From Microbacteriaceae bacterium (GTDB taxonomy: Bacteria; Actinomycetota; Actinomycetes; Actinomycetales; Microbacteriaceae), in assembly GCA_947452355.1 (NCBI GenBank), contig CANGCU010000020.1, positions 1-12,824 on the forward strand: a stretch of 12,824 nt of DNA, read 5' to 3'. The notes below the pieces were generated by a model, which searched no databases, had not been told where the DNA came from, and saw only the letters and a program-made list of their open reading frames with translations. A program made the position numbers and the translations under genes. Positions 1 to 5,777 of the stretch are shown piece after piece (position 1 is the first letter of the stretch; each line of letters opens with the position of its first letter).

Positions 1-1
1 G

Positions 2-940
2 AGCCTGTCCCACCCGCATCCGACGAACCCCTATGCCGAAACGGGCGTGAAGCTCGGTGACGAACAATTCGCGGATTCGGACGAATGGGAAAAAGCGGGA
101 CAACTCGCTCTCGTCGGGATTGGTGTGGAGCCAGGAATGTCCAACGTCTTCGCTCGTTACGCCGTGGACCACCTTTTCAGCGAAGTCGACGAGCTCGGCA
201 CTCGGGACGGAGCTAATCTCGTCGTGTTTGATGACGAGGGTAAAGAGATCTTTGCTCCCAGTTTCAGTATCTGGACGACAATCGAGGAGTGCCTCAATCC
301 TCCGGTGATTTGGGAGAAGGACCGTGGGTGGTTTACGACTCCCCCGTTCAGCGAACCCGAAGTGTTTGATTTTCCCGAAGGCATCGGTCCGGTCGAATGC
401 GTAAATGTCGAGCACGAAGAAGTCCTGATGATGCCACGCTGGCTCCCGGCCAAGCGCGTGACATTCAAGTACGGACTCGGCGACGAGTTCATCGGTGTGC
501 TCAAAACTCTTCACGCGTTGCACCTCGATTCGAATGATCCAATCCGCGTTCGCAGTGCGAACGGCCCGGTCGAGGTTTCCCCGCGCGATGTCGTTGCTGC
601 CGCACTCCCTGACCCCGCGACCATCGGCCCACGCATGAAGGGCAAGACCTGCGCCGGCGTCTGGGTCACGGGAAAAGGCAAGGACGGAAAGCCCCGAGAG
701 GTGTACCTGTATCACGTGTCCGACAACGAGTGGACGATGGCCGAGTACGGGACGCAGTGTGTGGTCTGGCAAACGGCGCTGAATCCCGTCATCGCCCTGG
801 AATTACTCGCAACGGGTCAGTGGTCGGGATCCGGTGTTCTCGGCCCCGAAGCGTTCGATGCCAAGCCGTTCCTCGACCTCATGGCCGCCGACGAATCAGC
901 GGGCGGCTACGGCCAGCCGTGGGGGCTTCGCGAACAATAA
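2..940 (+). CDS. Saccharopine dehydrogenase-family protein, 3' part (5' end outside window)
   Basis: The reading frame is open from the first bases of the window, so this is the last 312 residues of a longer protein; the GTG at 47 is internal. The fragment begins SLSHPHPTNPYAETG and carries VGIGVEPGMSNVFARYA (about residues 40-56 of the fragment), which matches the conserved substrate-domain segment of saccharopine dehydrogenase-like oxidoreductases (G-x-PG-x-x-N-x-F). A later block, YHVSDNEWTMAEYGTQCVVW, is followed by a C-terminal tail ending GYGQPWGLREQ. The N-terminal NAD(P)-binding Rossmann fold expected for the family lies upstream and is not visible. Family members reduce or oxidise imine-linked amino acid adducts such as saccharopine or carboxynorspermidine; the substrate cannot be read from this fragment. 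The gene ends TAA and no terminator hairpin is seen before the next promoter. Family assignment is fairly sure, substrate unknown. Confidence 0.8.
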   Translation, partial: SLSHPHPTNPYAETGVKLGDEQFADSDEWEKAGQLALVGIGVEPGMSNVFARYAVDHLFSEVDELGTRDGANLVVFDDEGKEIFAPSFSIWTTIEECLNPPVIWEKDRGWFTTPPFSEPEVFDFPEGIGPVECVNVEHEEVLMMPRWLPAKRVTFKYGLGDEFIGVLKTLHALHLDSNDPIRVRSANGPVEVSPRDVVAAALPDPATIGPRMKGKTCAGVWVTGKGKDGKPREVYLYHVSDNEWTMAEYGTQCVVWQTALNPVIALELLATGQWSGSGVLGPEAFDAKPFLDLMAADESAGGYGQPWGLREQ

Positions 941-957
941 CCCATCAATGCCTGACA

Positions 958-986
958 TGGACTAAGTAGACTAACCGGCATATAAT
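958..986 (+). promoter_or_regulatory. Sigma70-type promoter of the toxin-antitoxin operon (probably leaderless)
   Basis: A perfect -10 hexamer TATAAT lies at 981-986, with TGGACT (4 of 6 matches to TTGACA) at 958-963 and exactly 17 bases between them. Transcription would start about 7 bases after the -10, at or next to the A of the ATG at 993. The mRNA would then have no 5' leader, and there is indeed no good Shine-Dalgarno sequence before this ATG. Leaderless mRNAs are common in actinobacteria. Confidence 0.7.
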
Positions 987-997
987 CAGGTTATGTC
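969..997. promoter_or_regulatory. Candidate operator: inverted repeat over the -10 of the toxin-antitoxin promoter
   Basis: TAACC (972-976) and GGTTA (989-993) form an inverted repeat with a 12-base spacer containing the TATAAT box. Outside them GAC (969-971) and GTC (995-997) extend the symmetry with a one-base offset. Phd/YefM-type antitoxins usually bind a palindrome in their own promoter, so this is the likely autoregulatory site. The arms are short and the assignment is inference. Confidence 0.45.
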
Positions 998-1250
998 CCG
1001 CCAAGTTAACGTGCACGAAGCCAAAACCCAATTCTCCAAAATCATTGCTGCCGTGGAAGCTGGGGAAGAAATCGTTGTGGCGCGAGCGGGAAAACCGATA
1101 ATCAAACTTGTGAAGATCGATGAACAACTCCCTCCGCCGATTGTGCCGGGATTCGCACACGACATTTTGCCCGACGTGTCTGACGAAGAATGGGACGCAT
1201 TGAACGTCGAATTCAATTCGCTATTCCGTGACAAGAACTTCGATCGTTGA
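993..1250 (+). CDS. Phd/YefM-type antitoxin of a type II toxin-antitoxin pair
   Basis: An 85-residue protein beginning MSRQVNVHEAKTQFSKIIAA, followed by VEAGEEIVVARAGKPIIKLV. This is the classic prevent-host-death fold: an N-terminal DNA-binding dimer domain (about residues 1-50) with the V-x-E-A-K-x-x-x-S-x-x-I pattern. The acidic, probably flexible tail (about 55-85, DILPDVSDEEWDALNVEFN) is the part expected to wrap around and inhibit the toxin. Its stop codon overlaps the toxin's start (TTGA, 1247-1250), so the two are translationally coupled. The antitoxin is expected to neutralise the PIN toxin downstream and, alone or in complex with it, to repress the promoter at 958-986. Start at 993 fits the family's usual MxxVNVHEAK beginning and the promoter position. 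Confidence 0.9.
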   Translation: MSRQVNVHEAKTQFSKIIAAVEAGEEIVVARAGKPIIKLVKIDEQLPPPIVPGFAHDILPDVSDEEWDALNVEFNSLFRDKNFDR

Positions 1251-1639
1251 CCCGCGCGTTCTTCGACACCCACGTCGCATACTGGCTGGCAAAAGATCCC
1301 CATCGGTTATCGCCAGCGCTTGTAGCGCGGGTCAACCGGCATCATCACCGAGCAGTGTCGAGCCTGTCTTTCGCGGAACTGGAAATCAAACGCATCCTCG
1401 GGCGCGCACCTGAATTTGGAGACCTCAGTGAGCGCTTCGCCTCGATGTCAATTGAGATTGAGCCGTTCGACTACACCGCTTCTCGATCCGTCGCCCGTTT
1501 CCCGACCCTGGTGCGCCACGACCCGTTCGATCGCATGATTTTTGCGCAAGCCGCCTCGCGACCGAATACGACGTTCTTCACGGCCGACAAGACACTGATT
1601 GCGCTCGGGCTGGACTGGGTCGTCGACGCTCGCAATTGA
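1247..1639 (+). CDS. VapC-like PIN-domain toxin (ribonuclease)
   Basis: A 130-residue PIN-domain protein, full length for the family. The acidic residues expected to bind Mg2+ or Mn2+ in the nuclease site are visible: D7 in AFFDTHV, E44 in LSFAELEIKR, D95 in the HDPFDRMIFAQA block (with D92 nearby), and D114 in FTADKTL. Such toxins cleave RNA, often tRNA or rRNA, and stop translation when the antitoxin is lost; the target here is unknown. The start is TTG at 1247, inside the antitoxin's last codons with a 4-base overlap (TTGA). No separate promoter is apparent. PIN proteins paired with Phd-like antitoxins are a recognised combination. The first base of the downstream 32-bp repeat is the last base of the stop codon. 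Confidence 0.9.
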   Translation: MTRAFFDTHVAYWLAKDPHRLSPALVARVNRHHHRAVSSLSFAELEIKRILGRAPEFGDLSERFASMSIEIEPFDYTASRSVARFPTLVRHDPFDRMIFAQAASRPNTTFFTADKTLIALGLDWVVDARN

Positions 1640-1670
1640 AAAATCGGGACGCCACCCGAAGGTGACGCCC
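1639..1670. repeat. 32-bp direct repeat, copy 1 (left flank of lipoprotein gene)
   Basis: This 32-base stretch, starting AAAAATCGGGACGCC, is identical to 2305-2336. The copies are in the same orientation, 666 bp apart start to start, and bracket the lipoprotein gene. The sequence is an intrinsic terminator read on the minus strand. Confidence 0.95.
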
Positions 1671-1672
1671 GA
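1639..1672 (-). terminator. Intrinsic terminator of the lipoprotein gene (copy of the rplL terminator)
   Basis: On the minus strand GGGCGTCACC, a TTCG tetraloop and GGTGGCGTCC form a 10-bp stem with two G-U pairs, followed by CGATTTTT. It lies just past the lipoprotein stop codon. Relative to the rplL copy one C is lost, which shortens the stem. Read on the plus strand the hairpin has no U-tract, so it should end the toxin operon poorly. Confidence 0.85.
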
Positions 1673-1681
1673 CCAAGGATG

Positions 1682-2248
1682 TCAATTTAATCCATACGCA
1701 GAGAGAACTGTGTCCAACGGAATTAAGTCTTGGTCGCCAGCATACAAACTGTGCACAACGTTGTTTTTCACGTCAATCAAACCGACATAAGCGGCCCCGT
1801 GGTTGACCACGCCGTTTCGCTCGACACCCTCATAGCCTGCTACTACGAGACTGTCCCCTTTTTCAACCGTTGAGATGTCGATGGATGGGTCAAAATCCGA
1901 TCCGACCATCAGATTAAATTCTTCACCGATCGGCCCGGTACTTGTCACCACTCGAATCGTGACATCGCGATAGTAGATCGCCGCCGTTCCCTTACCCGTC
2001 ACTGAATCAATCACGGTGTACCACTGCTCATCACCAATTTGAGTGACCACTCCTGTCGCGAAAAAAGTTGCATTGTTTTGAGCGATGTTCGCAGCAAAAA
2101 TGCTTTGTCGATAACTCGACACTGTTGCACGACCAGGGTTCGTTGTGACTTCCGTCAAGGAAATACCCGTTTGATCTGTTACGCACCCGGTGAGACTTAG
2201 GATTGCGATAACTATGAAGATTTCGAGTGGTAAAGCGAGCTTCTTCAC
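1682..2248 (-). CDS. Small secreted lipoprotein of unknown function
   Basis: A 188-residue protein starting MKKLALPLEIFIVIAILSLT with the lipobox L19-T20-G21-C22. It should be exported, cleaved by signal peptidase II and anchored to the outer face of the membrane by a lipid on C22. The mature part is soluble with alternating hydrophobic stretches (for example YYRDVTIRVVTSTGPIGEEF and GDSLVVAGYEGVERNGVV), suggesting a small beta-rich, possibly OB-like fold; I do not recognise a named family. The GTG start at 2248 has no clear Shine-Dalgarno sequence, but the K-K plus hydrophobic core makes it the natural start. Two 60-base lines I counted inside it (1741-1800 and 2041-2100) are about 46% GC, lower than the ribosomal genes beside it. 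It lies downstream of rplL on the same strand, between two copies of the same terminator, which suggests it was added to this place. Confidence 0.75.
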   Translation of the reverse strand: MKKLALPLEIFIVIAILSLTGCVTDQTGISLTEVTTNPGRATVSSYRQSIFAANIAQNNATFFATGVVTQIGDEQWYTVIDSVTGKGTAAIYYRDVTIRVVTSTGPIGEEFNLMVGSDFDPSIDISTVEKGDSLVVAGYEGVERNGVVNHGAAYVGLIDVKNNVVHSLYAGDQDLIPLDTVLSAYGLN

Positions 2249-2304
2249 GAGTGAAGTCTGCCGATAAGCGGACGAATAGTCAATTATTTTGACTCTTCAA
2301 CAAT

Positions 2305-2336
2305 AAAAATCGGGACGCCACCCGAAGGTGACGCCC
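2305..2336. repeat. 32-bp direct repeat, copy 2 (right flank of lipoprotein gene)
   Basis: Identical over 32 bases to 1639-1670. With one gap the match continues for about three more bases (CGA). This copy is the functional rplL terminator and is probably the original. Confidence 0.95.
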
Positions 2337-2338
2337 CG
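2305..2338 (-). terminator. Intrinsic terminator of the rplJ-rplL operon
   Basis: On the minus strand CGGGGCGTCACC, a TTCG loop and GGTGGCGTCCCG form a 12-bp stem containing two G-U pairs, followed by ATTTTTATTG. It sits 17 bases after the rplL stop codon. Confidence 0.93.
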
Positions 2339-2355
2339 ATAGGGTAAGTCGAAAC

Positions 2356-2751
2356 TTACTTGAGCGTGACGGTTCCGCCGGCTTCTTCGATAGCAGCCTT
2401 TGCCTTGTCAGCGGTCTCTTTGTTGGCGCCTTCGAGGATGGTCGCGGGTGCGCCATCAACGAGTGCCTTTGCTTCTCCGAGGCCGAGGTTCGTGAGTGCA
2501 CGGACCTCTTTGATGACCTGGATCTTCTTTTCGCCAGCAGCCTCGAGGACGACGTCGAACGAGTCCTTCTCTTCTGCGGCGTCGCCGCCACCGGCAGCGC
2601 CACCTGCTGCGGGTGCAGCAGCGGCAACAGCAACGGGTGCTGCTGCGGTTACGTCGAACACCTCTTCGAACTTCTTGACGAAGTCCGAGAGTTCGATGAG
2701 CGAGAGCTCCTTGAATGCCTCAATGAGGTCATCTGCGCTGAGCTTAGCCAT
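2356..2751 (-). CDS. rplL: 50S ribosomal protein L7/L12
   Basis: A 131-residue protein, normal length for L7/L12. Residues 1-35 ([20 protein letters not shown] and on) form the dimerisation and L10-binding domain. Residues about 36-60 are an Ala/Gly/Pro-rich hinge. Residues 62-131 form the factor-binding domain with [20 protein letters not shown] and ending GGTVTLK. Several L12 dimers bind L10 to build the ribosomal stalk that recruits and activates translation GTPases. The ATG at 2751 has a strong AAGGAG six bases upstream. It lies 40 bases after rplJ, in the same transcript, and is followed by a strong terminator. Longer reading in this frame into rplJ is not a real extension. Confidence 0.98.
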   Translation of the reverse strand: MAKLSADDLIEAFKELSLIELSDFVKKFEEVFDVTAAAPVAVAAAAPAAGGAAGGGDAAEEKDSFDVVLEAAGEKKIQVIKEVRALTNLGLGEAKALVDGAPATILEGANKETADKAKAAIEEAGGTVTLK

Positions 2752-2778
2752 GATTGTCTCCTTGTTTCTGGTGTTGTC

Positions 2779-2803
2779 GAAAACGCGCTCGTTACGCGTT
2801 TTC
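2779..2803 (-). promoter_or_regulatory. Intercistronic hairpin at the rplJ-rplL junction
   Basis: On the minus strand GAAAACGCG, a 7-base loop containing the rplJ stop codon TAA, and CGCGTTTTC make a perfect 9-bp stem. The 3' arm ends in four T. It could act as an RNA processing or stability element, or a partial terminator, between the two genes. L12 is needed in about four- to six-fold excess over L10, so post-transcriptional control here is plausible. Its role is inferred. Confidence 0.55.
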
Positions 2804-3304
2804 CTGCTTCTGACGCAACGCGTCGACCGCGCGAACGGCCTTTGCGAGCGGTGCGTTGAACATGTAGGCAGCGCCGAAGAGCGACGACTTGATAGCGCCT
2901 GCAAGCTTGGCAAGCAGGACCTCTCGAGTCTCGAGATCGGCGAGCTTCTTGACCTCGTCAGCCGTGAGGGGTGCTCCGTCGAAGAAGCCTCCCTTGATGA
3001 CGAGGGCAGTGTTTGCCTTGGCAAAGTCACGAAGGGCCTTCGCAACAGTGACGGTGTCACCGTGAACGAAAGCAATAGCCGTGGGTCCAACGAGTTCGGC
3101 ATCGAATGAACTGATGCCCTCGGCGTTGAACGCACGCTTGGCCAGCGTGTTCTTCACCACGGCGTACGACGCGTTCGCACGGAGGTTTCCGCGCAGCTCT
3201 TTGAGTTGCGCAACCGTGAGTCCGCGGTACTCGGTGAGCAGTACACCGCTCGAGGTTCGGATTCCCTCCGAAATCTCGGCGATTGTTGCTTCCTTGTTCG
3301 CCAT
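2792..3304 (-). CDS. rplJ: 50S ribosomal protein L10
   Basis: A 170-residue protein, usual length for L10. It starts [20 protein letters not shown] and contains [20 protein letters not shown] (about residues 23-42), [11 protein letters not shown] and GPTAIAF, all typical of the rRNA-binding domain. The C-terminal part (about 140-170) is the helix that carries L12 dimers. L10 anchors the stalk to 23S rRNA and, as the L10-L12 complex, commonly represses its own operon through the leader RNA. The ATG at 3304 has AAGGAG seven bases before it. Upstream is a 211-base gap that holds an L10 leader and an attenuator. Confidence 0.98.
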   Translation of the reverse strand: MANKEATIAEISEGIRTSSGVLLTEYRGLTVAQLKELRGNLRANASYAVVKNTLAKRAFNAEGISSFDAELVGPTAIAFVHGDTVTVAKALRDFAKANTALVIKGGFFDGAPLTADEVKKLADLETREVLLAKLAGAIKSSLFGAAYMFNAPLAKAVRAVDALRQKQENA

Positions 3305-3348
3305 GGTGCTCCTTGTGTTTGAATACGGACCCGATGGCCACTGGCAAG

Positions 3349-3377
3349 AAAAAAACTCCGGCGCAAACGCACGGAGT
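3349..3377 (-). terminator. Attenuator terminator in the rplJ leader
   Basis: On the minus strand ACTCCG, a short inner GCG-TTTG-CGC stem with one bulged T, and CGGAGT are followed directly by a run of T (AGTTTTTTTC). This is a complete intrinsic terminator, 45 bases upstream of the rplJ ATG and after the L10-binding element. Its position means it would stop transcripts before rplJ, so it is probably a conditional attenuator. Confidence 0.8.
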
Positions 3378-3389
3378 CAAACAGCTTTC

Positions 3390-3480
3390 GCTGGGGAACT
3401 TCATTCGCCTGCGCGGGTCCTCACCGGGGTGAGACTTCGATTTCAAACTTTCGTTCGAAACAACCAGCGGTCTTCGGTTC
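3390..3480 (-). ncRNA. L10 leader (ribosomal protein autoregulatory RNA)
   Basis: The minus strand carries the hallmark AACCGAAGACCGCTGGTT (3462-3479) and, 40-60 bases later, CCCGCGCAGGCGAA (3404-3417). Together these form the conserved double-sided internal element of the L10 leader that binds L10(L12)4. Between them CTCACCCCGGTGAG (3420-3433) makes a small hairpin. It is followed by a GNRA-type CAGC-GAAA-GCTG hairpin and then the terminator at 3349-3377. Known L10 leaders repress rplJL when the stalk complex is in excess; in Bacillus subtilis this works by transcription attenuation, and the visible terminator suggests the same here. Ends are approximate. Confidence 0.85.
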
Positions 3481-3484
3481 TCTC

Positions 3485-3514
3485 AGGGTACACGGCGGGC
3501 ACCCCGCGGCGCAA
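3485..3514 (-). promoter_or_regulatory. Candidate promoter of rplJ-rplL
   Basis: On the minus strand TTGCGC (3509-3514) and TACCCT (3485-3490) are separated by 18 bases. Transcription from it would start near 3478, exactly at the beginning of the L10 leader, which supports the call. The hexamers themselves are weak, and the -35 box abuts the histidine kinase stop codon. Confidence 0.45.
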
Positions 3515-3515
3515 A

Positions 3516-4934
3516 TCAGGCTTTAAGGACGCGGGGAAGCGTAACCACGAAACGGGTGTCCCCGGGAACGCTCTGTACGGAAATCGTGCCATTGTGTGCA
3601 CGAACGAGACCCTCGACAATCGCAAGGCCCAGTCCGGTTGAGCCGGTCGCTCGGGCACGCGAGGTGTCGGCGCGAGCGAAACGTTCGAACAGGCTCGCGC
3701 GAACCTCTTCCGGGATTCCCGGACCGTTATCCGCGACGGTTATCACCACCGAATCAGCGGTGTTCGCCACAGAGGTCGACACCACCGTTCCGGCGGGGGT
3801 GTGTGTCCCCGCATTCGCCACGAGATTCGCCAGCACTTGGTAGAGCCGGTCGCGGTCCGCCGCGACAATGGCGCCGCGGGTTGCCTTCACCTTCCACACG
3901 TGATCTGGTGAGGCGACCGTGGCATCGTTCACGGCATCTCTAACCAGTTTGGATACGTCGAGCGGTGCAAGGTCCAGGCTCCGTCCCTCGTCAAGCCGCG
4001 CAAGCAACAGAAGGTCCTCGACGAGAACCGACATGCGGACGGATTCCGATTCGATTCGGCCGAGGGCGTGGCGAAGATCGTCGCTCATGGCCATGTTTTG
4101 TCGCCTCGTGAGTTCCGAATAACCACGGATTGCGGTCAGTGGTGTTCGTAACTCGTGGCTCGCGTCAGCGACAAACTGCCGAACCTTCGCCTCACTGATG
4201 CGACGCGCCGTGAGTGCCTCGTCGACGTTATCGAGCATGTGGTTGAACGCTCGGCCAAGTTCGCCGACTTCGGTATTGGGCTCATCGATGTCGACGCGTT
4301 CCGTCAGAGCGGCGTCACCCACCGCGAGTTCCAAATCAGAGATTCGATGGGCGGTCTGTCGCATTCGTTCGAGCGGTCGAAGTGCGACATCGACCGACTT
4401 GCGTCCCGCAAATACGACGAGGGCGACGATTCCAAAAATCAGGAACAACAGGAATACGCCAATGCGACCAACGACGCGATCGATGGTTCCCGTCGGAAGT
4501 CCCATAAGAATGATGTGCCCGCTCGTCGCATCAACCGCTGCGATTCGATAGGCGCCGATGCCTCGAAGAGACACGTCCCTGATTCGGCTACCCCAATCGG
4601 CGACCGGAATGTCCGCGACCTGATCGGGCGAAAGGGATTCGGGAGTCGCGTTTGCGTTGAGGTAGACGGCCGATACGTGGCCATTAGCGTCAATCGCCCC
4701 GAGCACGGTTCCAACGCCCAATCCCGGGGCATTGAGCTGCTCACCTGGGTCATCGGTGTCACTAACCACGCTGTGTAGTCGCTGTGCGGCCGAGATCAGT
4801 TCTTCGTCCAGTTGGCCCACCATGTACGCCCGCACCCCAACCAGAGTTGCGCCGCCGATTGCAAGTCCCGCCACCGCGGTCAGCGCGGCACTCGAAATAA
4901 TGAGACGCTTGCGGAGCGACCAGCCAGCGAACAC
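3516..4934 (-). CDS. Two-component sensor histidine kinase (OmpR partner class)
   Basis: A 472-residue membrane kinase. A first membrane segment (about residues 11-36) is followed by an extracellular sensor region of about 120 residues (37-157) and a second membrane segment (about 158-176). Next come a HAMP domain (about 177-245) and the H-box FVADASHELRTPLTAIRGYS with phospho-accepting H260. The ATP-binding domain has an N-box around LYQVLANLVANA (N370/N374), a G1 box DNGPGIP (402-408), an F-box LFERFAR and a G2 box GSTGLGLAIV (431-440). All catalytic motifs are intact. The sensor domain has no recognisable ligand-binding family, so the signal is unknown. GTG start at 4934 lies three bases after the regulator's stop codon with only a weak ribosome site, so translation is probably coupled. 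It is expected to phosphorylate the response regulator upstream. No terminator follows it, so some reading into rplJL is possible. Confidence 0.93.
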   Translation of the reverse strand: MFAGWSLRKRLIISSAALTAVAGLAIGGATLVGVRAYMVGQLDEELISAAQRLHSVVSDTDDPGEQLNAPGLGVGTVLGAIDANGHVSAVYLNANATPESLSPDQVADIPVADWGSRIRDVSLRGIGAYRIAAVDATSGHIILMGLPTGTIDRVVGRIGVFLLFLIFGIVALVVFAGRKSVDVALRPLERMRQTAHRISDLELAVGDAALTERVDIDEPNTEVGELGRAFNHMLDNVDEALTARRISEAKVRQFVADASHELRTPLTAIRGYSELTRRQNMAMSDDLRHALGRIESESVRMSVLVEDLLLLARLDEGRSLDLAPLDVSKLVRDAVNDATVASPDHVWKVKATRGAIVAADRDRLYQVLANLVANAGTHTPAGTVVSTSVANTADSVVITVADNGPGIPEEVRASLFERFARADTSRARATGSTGLGLAIVEGLVRAHNGTISVQSVPGDTRFVVTLPRVLKA

Positions 4935-4937
4935 GAT

Positions 4938-5666
4938 TTATTCCGTCGGACGCAGGACGTATCCGACACCGCGAACGGTGTGGATCATGGCGGCGCCGCG
5001 CGAGTCGATTTTCTTGCGCAGGTACGAAATGTAAATCTCGACGATCGACGACCGCCCGCCGAAGTCGTAGGACCAGACTCGGTCAAGAATCTGCGATTTC
5101 GACAAAACCCGTTTCGGATTCCGCATCAGGTAACGCAGAAGTTCGAATTCCGTTGCCGTCAGATCAATGCGATTGCCGGCGCGAAACACCTCGTAGGTTT
5201 CTTCGTTGAGGATGAGGTCGCCCACCACGATTTCGGGATTTTCGCGAACGACGCTCGCCATGATTGACCGGCGAACAATTCCTCGGATTCGCGCAACGAG
5301 TTCTTCGACCGAGAACGGCTTAGTGACGTAATCGTCGCCGCCGGCCGTGAGCCCGACGACACGATCTGCGACCGCATCCTTGGCAGTCAGAAAAAGGACT
5401 GGTACGTCGGTGTTGTCCGCGCGAATTCGACGCATCACTTCGAGGCCATCAAAGTCAGGGAGCATGATGTCCAGAATGATGATGTCGGGTTTGAACTCTT
5501 TCGCCTCTGTCACCGCCTTGCGACCGCTCGCGACCGTTCGGACCTCGAACTTCTCGTACCGAAGAGCCATCGATACAAGTTCGGAAATTGCGGGCTCGTC
5601 ATCAACAACGAGAGCTCGGACGGGGTTCCCGTCGGCTTTCACCAGGGCTTCGGTATCAGCGTTCAC
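4938..5666 (-). CDS. OmpR/PhoB-family response regulator
   Basis: A 242-residue regulator. The receiver domain (about residues 17-130) shows the acidic pair D22-D23 in VVDDEP, the phospho-acceptor D66 in IIILDIMLPDFDG, T94 in FLTAKD and K116 in DDYVTKPFS. The winged-helix DNA-binding domain (about 145-240) includes LTATEFELLRYLMRNPKRVL, the recognition-helix region SSIVEIYISYLRKKID and the wing HTVRGVGYVLRP. It resembles the group that includes mycobacterial TcrX, TrcR and PrrA, but I cannot assign orthology. The GTG at 5666 is taken as start; AAGG is only adjacent to it, so a slightly later start or a leaderless message is possible. It heads a two-gene operon with the kinase. A direct repeat just upstream could be its own binding site. 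Confidence 0.93.
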   Translation of the reverse strand: MNADTEALVKADGNPVRALVVDDEPAISELVSMALRYEKFEVRTVASGRKAVTEAKEFKPDIIILDIMLPDFDGLEVMRRIRADNTDVPVLFLTAKDAVADRVVGLTAGGDDYVTKPFSVEELVARIRGIVRRSIMASVVRENPEIVVGDLILNEETYEVFRAGNRIDLTATEFELLRYLMRNPKRVLSKSQILDRVWSYDFGGRSSIVEIYISYLRKKIDSRGAAMIHTVRGVGYVLRPTE

Positions 5667-5676
5667 CCTTACCAGT

Positions 5677-5694
5677 CTTATGACAAACCTATGA
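5677..5694 (-). promoter_or_regulatory. Candidate regulator-binding direct repeat upstream of the two-component operon
   Basis: On the minus strand TCATAGG (5688-5694) and TCATAAG (5677-5683) form a direct repeat with an 11-base period, one DNA turn. OmpR/PhoB-family regulators typically bind head-to-tail half sites of this spacing. The second half ends 10 bases before the GTG start, so it would lie over the promoter or the very short leader. Autoregulation is inferred. Confidence 0.45.
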
Positions 5695-5731
5695 ATTTAC
5701 CTAACGAGGTCTGTGACGGGGTTATGCAGAT

Positions 5732-5767
5732 ACGGAAACGCCCCGACCGAAGCCGAGGCGTTTCCGT
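5732..5767 (-). terminator. Hairpin terminator after the surface protein gene
   Basis: ACGGAAACGCC (5732-5742) and GGCGTTTCCGT (5757-5767) form a perfect 11-bp stem. On the minus strand the loop folds further into CGGC-TTCG-GTCG. There is no U-tract on either side, as is often the case for actinobacterial terminators, so its strength is uncertain. It separates the surface protein gene from the two-component operon. Confidence 0.65.
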
Positions 5768-5777
5768 TCGAAATGAC

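Noticed and set aside
1639..2336. The direct repeats as ends of an insertion sequence or integron cassette
   Set aside because: No transposase or integrase, no inverted terminal repeats and no short target duplication are visible; the repeats themselves are functional terminators.
958..2338. Toxin-antitoxin plus lipoprotein as a new three-gene defence system
   Set aside because: The lipoprotein is on the opposite strand with its own terminator and no shared promoter. Nothing links it in function to the toxin pair.
2356..3135. A 259-codon frame that would fuse an N-terminal extension to L7/L12
   Set aside because: The extension only reads rplJ out of frame. L7/L12 starts at 2751 with a strong ribosome site and normal length.
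4155..4778. A 207-codon plus-strand frame opposite the histidine kinase
   Set aside because: Opposite conserved HAMP and kinase codons; no independent evidence.
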